A DNA stretch of 6,627 bases, from assembly GCA_035298385.1 (NCBI GenBank), contig DATGYC010000294.1:1-6627 (forward strand), given 5' to 3'. This stretch comes from DATGYC01 sp035298385. GTDB lineage: Bacteria; Bacillota; Sulfobacillia; Symbiobacteriales; Symbiobacteriaceae. Every line of letters begins with the position of its first letter. Positions within the stretch are counted from its first letter, which is position 1. This document shows positions 4,997-6,627 of the stretch, piece by piece. The translations under genes and the position numbers were made by a program. The notes beneath the pieces were generated by a model that worked only from the letters and a program-made list of their open reading frames with translations, was not told the origin of the DNA and searched no databases.

Positions 4997-5905
4997 ATGC
5001 GTTGGTCCAGCCTTCTTCTCTGCCTACTGCTCACCCTCGTCCCAGCCCCCGCCCTCGCTGAGGGCGTTCGCCCGGATTTGATCCCTGTTGTGGCGCCTGA
5101 AACGATGCTGGCGGGGCTCGACCAGCCGCTCGTCGCCCGCACCCTCTGTACGGCCGACCCCAGCAAGGATCGCCGCTGGGAGGTTCTCAACCTGACCAAA
5201 GAGGCCGTCACCTTTACCTGGCAGGTCGCCGAGACCGGTCAGAGCGGGACATTCACTCTCCCCGGCGGCGCTCGGACTGAGGTGAAGGCCTTGGCCGGCA
5301 CTGGCAAGGCCACCCTCCGCCTGCTCGTGGCCGGCGAGGTGGTCACGACCTCACCGAACTGGGGGACCAAGTGCGGCGCCCAGCAGCCGAATCAGGGGCT
5401 CACTTGGCGCAAGGGGGCGCCCCCCAAGGCCCCCACCCGGCCAGCCAAACCCTCTCCCGGCCGGAGCCTCACCTGGCAGCAGAGGAGCGCCCCCCCGAAG
5501 GCCCCTACCCGGCCAGCCAAACCGGCCCCCGGCAGGAACCTCACCTGGCAGCAGAAGGGCGCCCCCCCGAAGGCGCCCACCCGGCCAGCCAAGCCCGCTC
5601 CCGGCCGGAGCCTCACCTGGCAGCAGGGCGCCCCTCCGGCCCCGAAGCCCCTCGTCCAGGTGACACCGCTCTGCTTCCGCCAGCCCACTGAGCGTCGCTG
5701 GCGGGTTCAGAGCCTGACCGACTCCCCCCTCACCCTGTCGATGCAGGTCGAGGGCAAACCCCGTGGCGATCTCGTCCTGGCGCCCCGCGGCGAGACCGAA
5801 CTCGCCCTAGAGGCGGTCGCCCCGCCCAATCGCCTTCGCCTCTTCGCCAATGGCAAGCTCGTTGCGGAGTCACCGAACCCGGAGACCCCGTGCAGCACGC
5901 AGTGA
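4997..5905 (+). CDS. Exported two-domain protein with proline-rich repeat linker, function unknown
   Basis: This 302-residue protein starts with a signal peptide (MR, hydrophobic run to about residue 16, then PAPALA) with likely cleavage after Ala21. Two similar domains follow, at about 51-126 and 226-299. Each opens and closes with Cys (C51/C126, C226/C299), shares an RRW start (59-61 and 233-235), and has alternating hydrophobic and polar residues typical of a beta-sandwich. One disulfide per domain is likely if the protein is extracellular. Between them lies a Pro/Lys/Arg-rich linker (135-218) of tandem units beginning LTW and containing APPKAPTRPAKP. There is no LPXTG, membrane anchor or lipobox, so it is probably released or binds the wall through the basic linker. 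The domains resemble, from memory, WRVRNPN-type domains of Paenibacillus/Bacillus surface proteins; this is unverified. It is transcribed away from hisS and ends before a strong hairpin. No enzyme motif is visible. Confidence 0.85.
   Translation: MRWSSLLLCLLLTLVPAPALAEGVRPDLIPVVAPETMLAGLDQPLVARTLCTADPSKDRRWEVLNLTKEAVTFTWQVAETGQSGTFTLPGGARTEVKALAGTGKATLRLLVAGEVVTTSPNWGTKCGAQQPNQGLTWRKGAPPKAPTRPAKPSPGRSLTWQQRSAPPKAPTRPAKPAPGRNLTWQQKGAPPKAPTRPAKPAPGRSLTWQQGAPPAPKPLVQVTPLCFRQPTERRWRVQSLTDSPLTLSMQVEGKPRGDLVLAPRGETELALEAVAPPNRLRLFANGKLVAESPNPETPCSTQ
5399..5650 (+). repeat. In-frame tandem repeats of about 72 bp (24 residues), 3.5 copies
   Basis: Units run 5399-5467 (23 residues), 5468-5539 (24), 5540-5611 (24) and a partial last copy 5612-5650. 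Each begins LTW, usually followed by QQ, and carries APPKAPTRPAKP then PGR. The copies differ at few bases, several of them synonymous, which suggests fairly recent duplication with some later drift. Copy number may vary between strains. Confidence 0.9.
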
Positions 5906-5930
5906 GAGTGCGCTCCCGATCGATGATGAA

Positions 5931-5958
5931 GCCCCGTCCTCGGAGAAGAGGACGGGGC
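5931..5958. terminator. Strong hairpin between convergent genes, probable bidirectional terminator
   Basis: GCCCCGTCCTC (5931-5941) and GAGGACGGGGC (5948-5958) form a perfect 11-pair stem with a six-base loop, 25 bases after the plus-strand stop. The plus-side tail CTTCGTT has four T, and the minus-side tail is also only moderately T-rich. It lies between the ends of two convergent genes and could serve both. Confidence 0.75.
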
Positions 5959-6018
5959 CTTCGTTGCATGAAGCGCAGAAGCCTGGGGAACAGGATTCAA
6001 CCGCTGAGCGGGCAGCCG

Positions 6019-6627
6019 CTAGACCAGTAGCTTAACCCCCTGGGGGATCGCCTCCAGGTCCAGCGGCAACCGCCCCGAGACCTCGCCATCCAGCTGGACC
6101 AGATCACAGACGTCAGACGCCTCCGTGATCCGGCAGCGCTTCACCTTCCGGTAGATCACGCCCTCCAGCTCCGAATGGGCGCCCACCAGCGCCGCCGTCG
6201 CATAGATCACATAGTTGATCCGCTTGTCCGATGTAAAGATGCACAAGTCTAGGTACTCATCCTTTAGATCCGCCCGCGGCGTCACCTGGAAGCCGCCCCC
6301 GTAGGAGTGCGCATTCCCCGCCACCACATACCGGGCTACGATCTCCTCGCCCCCCGGCAGGTGGACCCGGAAAGGCGCCAGGTTCCACTCATAGGCGACC
6401 TTCAATGCCGAGATGGCGAAGGCGGCCTTGCCGAACTTCTTCTTGAGGTCGGGATCGACGCCGATCGTCACCGCCGCATCCAGGCCAATCCCCGCCATGA
6501 GGAGGAAGTAGCGCTCATTCGCCTTGCCGACCGTCACCCGCTCCACCTGGCCTTGCAGGATTCGCCGGGCGACGCCCTCTAGCGTAATGGGGAACTCGAT
6601 CTCCGTCGCCAGGACGTTGGCCGTTCC
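6019..6627 (-). CDS. Diacylglycerol kinase / YegS-type lipid kinase, C-terminal part (runs off the window)
   Basis: The frame is open from the window edge, so the N-terminal part is missing; 202 residues are visible. They begin GTANVLATEIEFP, the conserved GTxNxLA motif that follows the nucleotide-binding GGDGT loop in the DAGK catalytic family (lost beyond the edge). Further marks are the AGIGLDA segment, the GNAHSYGGGFQVTPRADLKDEYLDL segment matching the family's GN..YYGGG...P.A...DG.LD pattern, and a QLDGE motif (DGE at 6082-6090) that supplies a catalytic acidic residue near the C-terminus. Members phosphorylate diacylglycerol or related lipids using ATP at the cytoplasmic membrane face, and the exact lipid cannot be told. 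The GTG at 6544-6546 lies inside the conserved domain and is not the start. It is convergent with the exported-protein gene. Confidence 0.88.
   Translation of the reverse strand, partial: GTANVLATEIEFPITLEGVARRILQGQVERVTVGKANERYFLLMAGIGLDAAVTIGVDPDLKKKFGKAAFAISALKVAYEWNLAPFRVHLPGGEEIVARYVVAGNAHSYGGGFQVTPRADLKDEYLDLCIFTSDKRINYVIYATAALVGAHSELEGVIYRKVKRCRITEASDVCDLVQLDGEVSGRLPLDLEAIPQGVKLLV

Noticed and set aside
6019..6546. GTG at 6544-6546 as the start of the lipid kinase
   Set aside because: The frame stays open to the window edge and upstream codons encode the conserved GTANVLA motif, so the gene is cut by the window.

Overview
The window looks like a piece of a high-GC Gram-positive chromosome, most likely a deep Firmicutes lineage (Symbiobacterium-like or a related high-GC clostridial group). 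The reasons are a T-box leader in front of a hisS-aspS pair, strong AGGAGG-type ribosome binding sites, TTG starts, a clean TTGACA-N17-TAGAAT promoter, and a HisRS with the Cys-rich insertion I associate with clostridia. GC content is high (roughly 60-65% by eye). The taxonomic call is inference; no search was run.

Most genes are on the minus strand, so the main operon reads right to left. A SigA-type promoter (4868-4896) drives a leader of about 310 nt that folds as a T-box riboswitch (about 4561-4861). Next come hisS (4546-3257), a 218-base spacer filled largely by an inverted-repeat element (3084-3235), aspS (3038-1239), a predicted nucleotidyltransferase-fold protein with a TTG start (1182-583), and a YbaK-type Cys-tRNA(Pro) deacylase, also with a TTG start (540-73). 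A terminator-like hairpin lies between aspS and the nucleotidyltransferase gene and overlaps the latter's Shine-Dalgarno sequence. The first bases of the window may hold the start of one more minus-strand gene.

On the plus strand, 4997-5905 encodes an exported protein. It has a signal peptide, two related roughly 75-residue domains each bounded by a pair of cysteines, and a Pro/Lys/Arg-rich tandem-repeat linker between them. A strong hairpin (5931-5958) separates it from a convergent minus-strand gene at the right edge (6019-6627), the C-terminal part of a diacylglycerol kinase/YegS-type lipid kinase that continues beyond the window.

Functionally the minus-strand cluster is about tRNA charging and quality control: HisRS, AspRS (with a residue suggesting the non-discriminating type) and a trans-editing deacylase. 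Its most interesting point is the T-box specifier loop. It reads GACAC, so an Asp codon (GAC) and a His codon (CAC) overlap by one base, matching the two synthetases downstream. This suggests a leader able to sense two different uncharged tRNAs.
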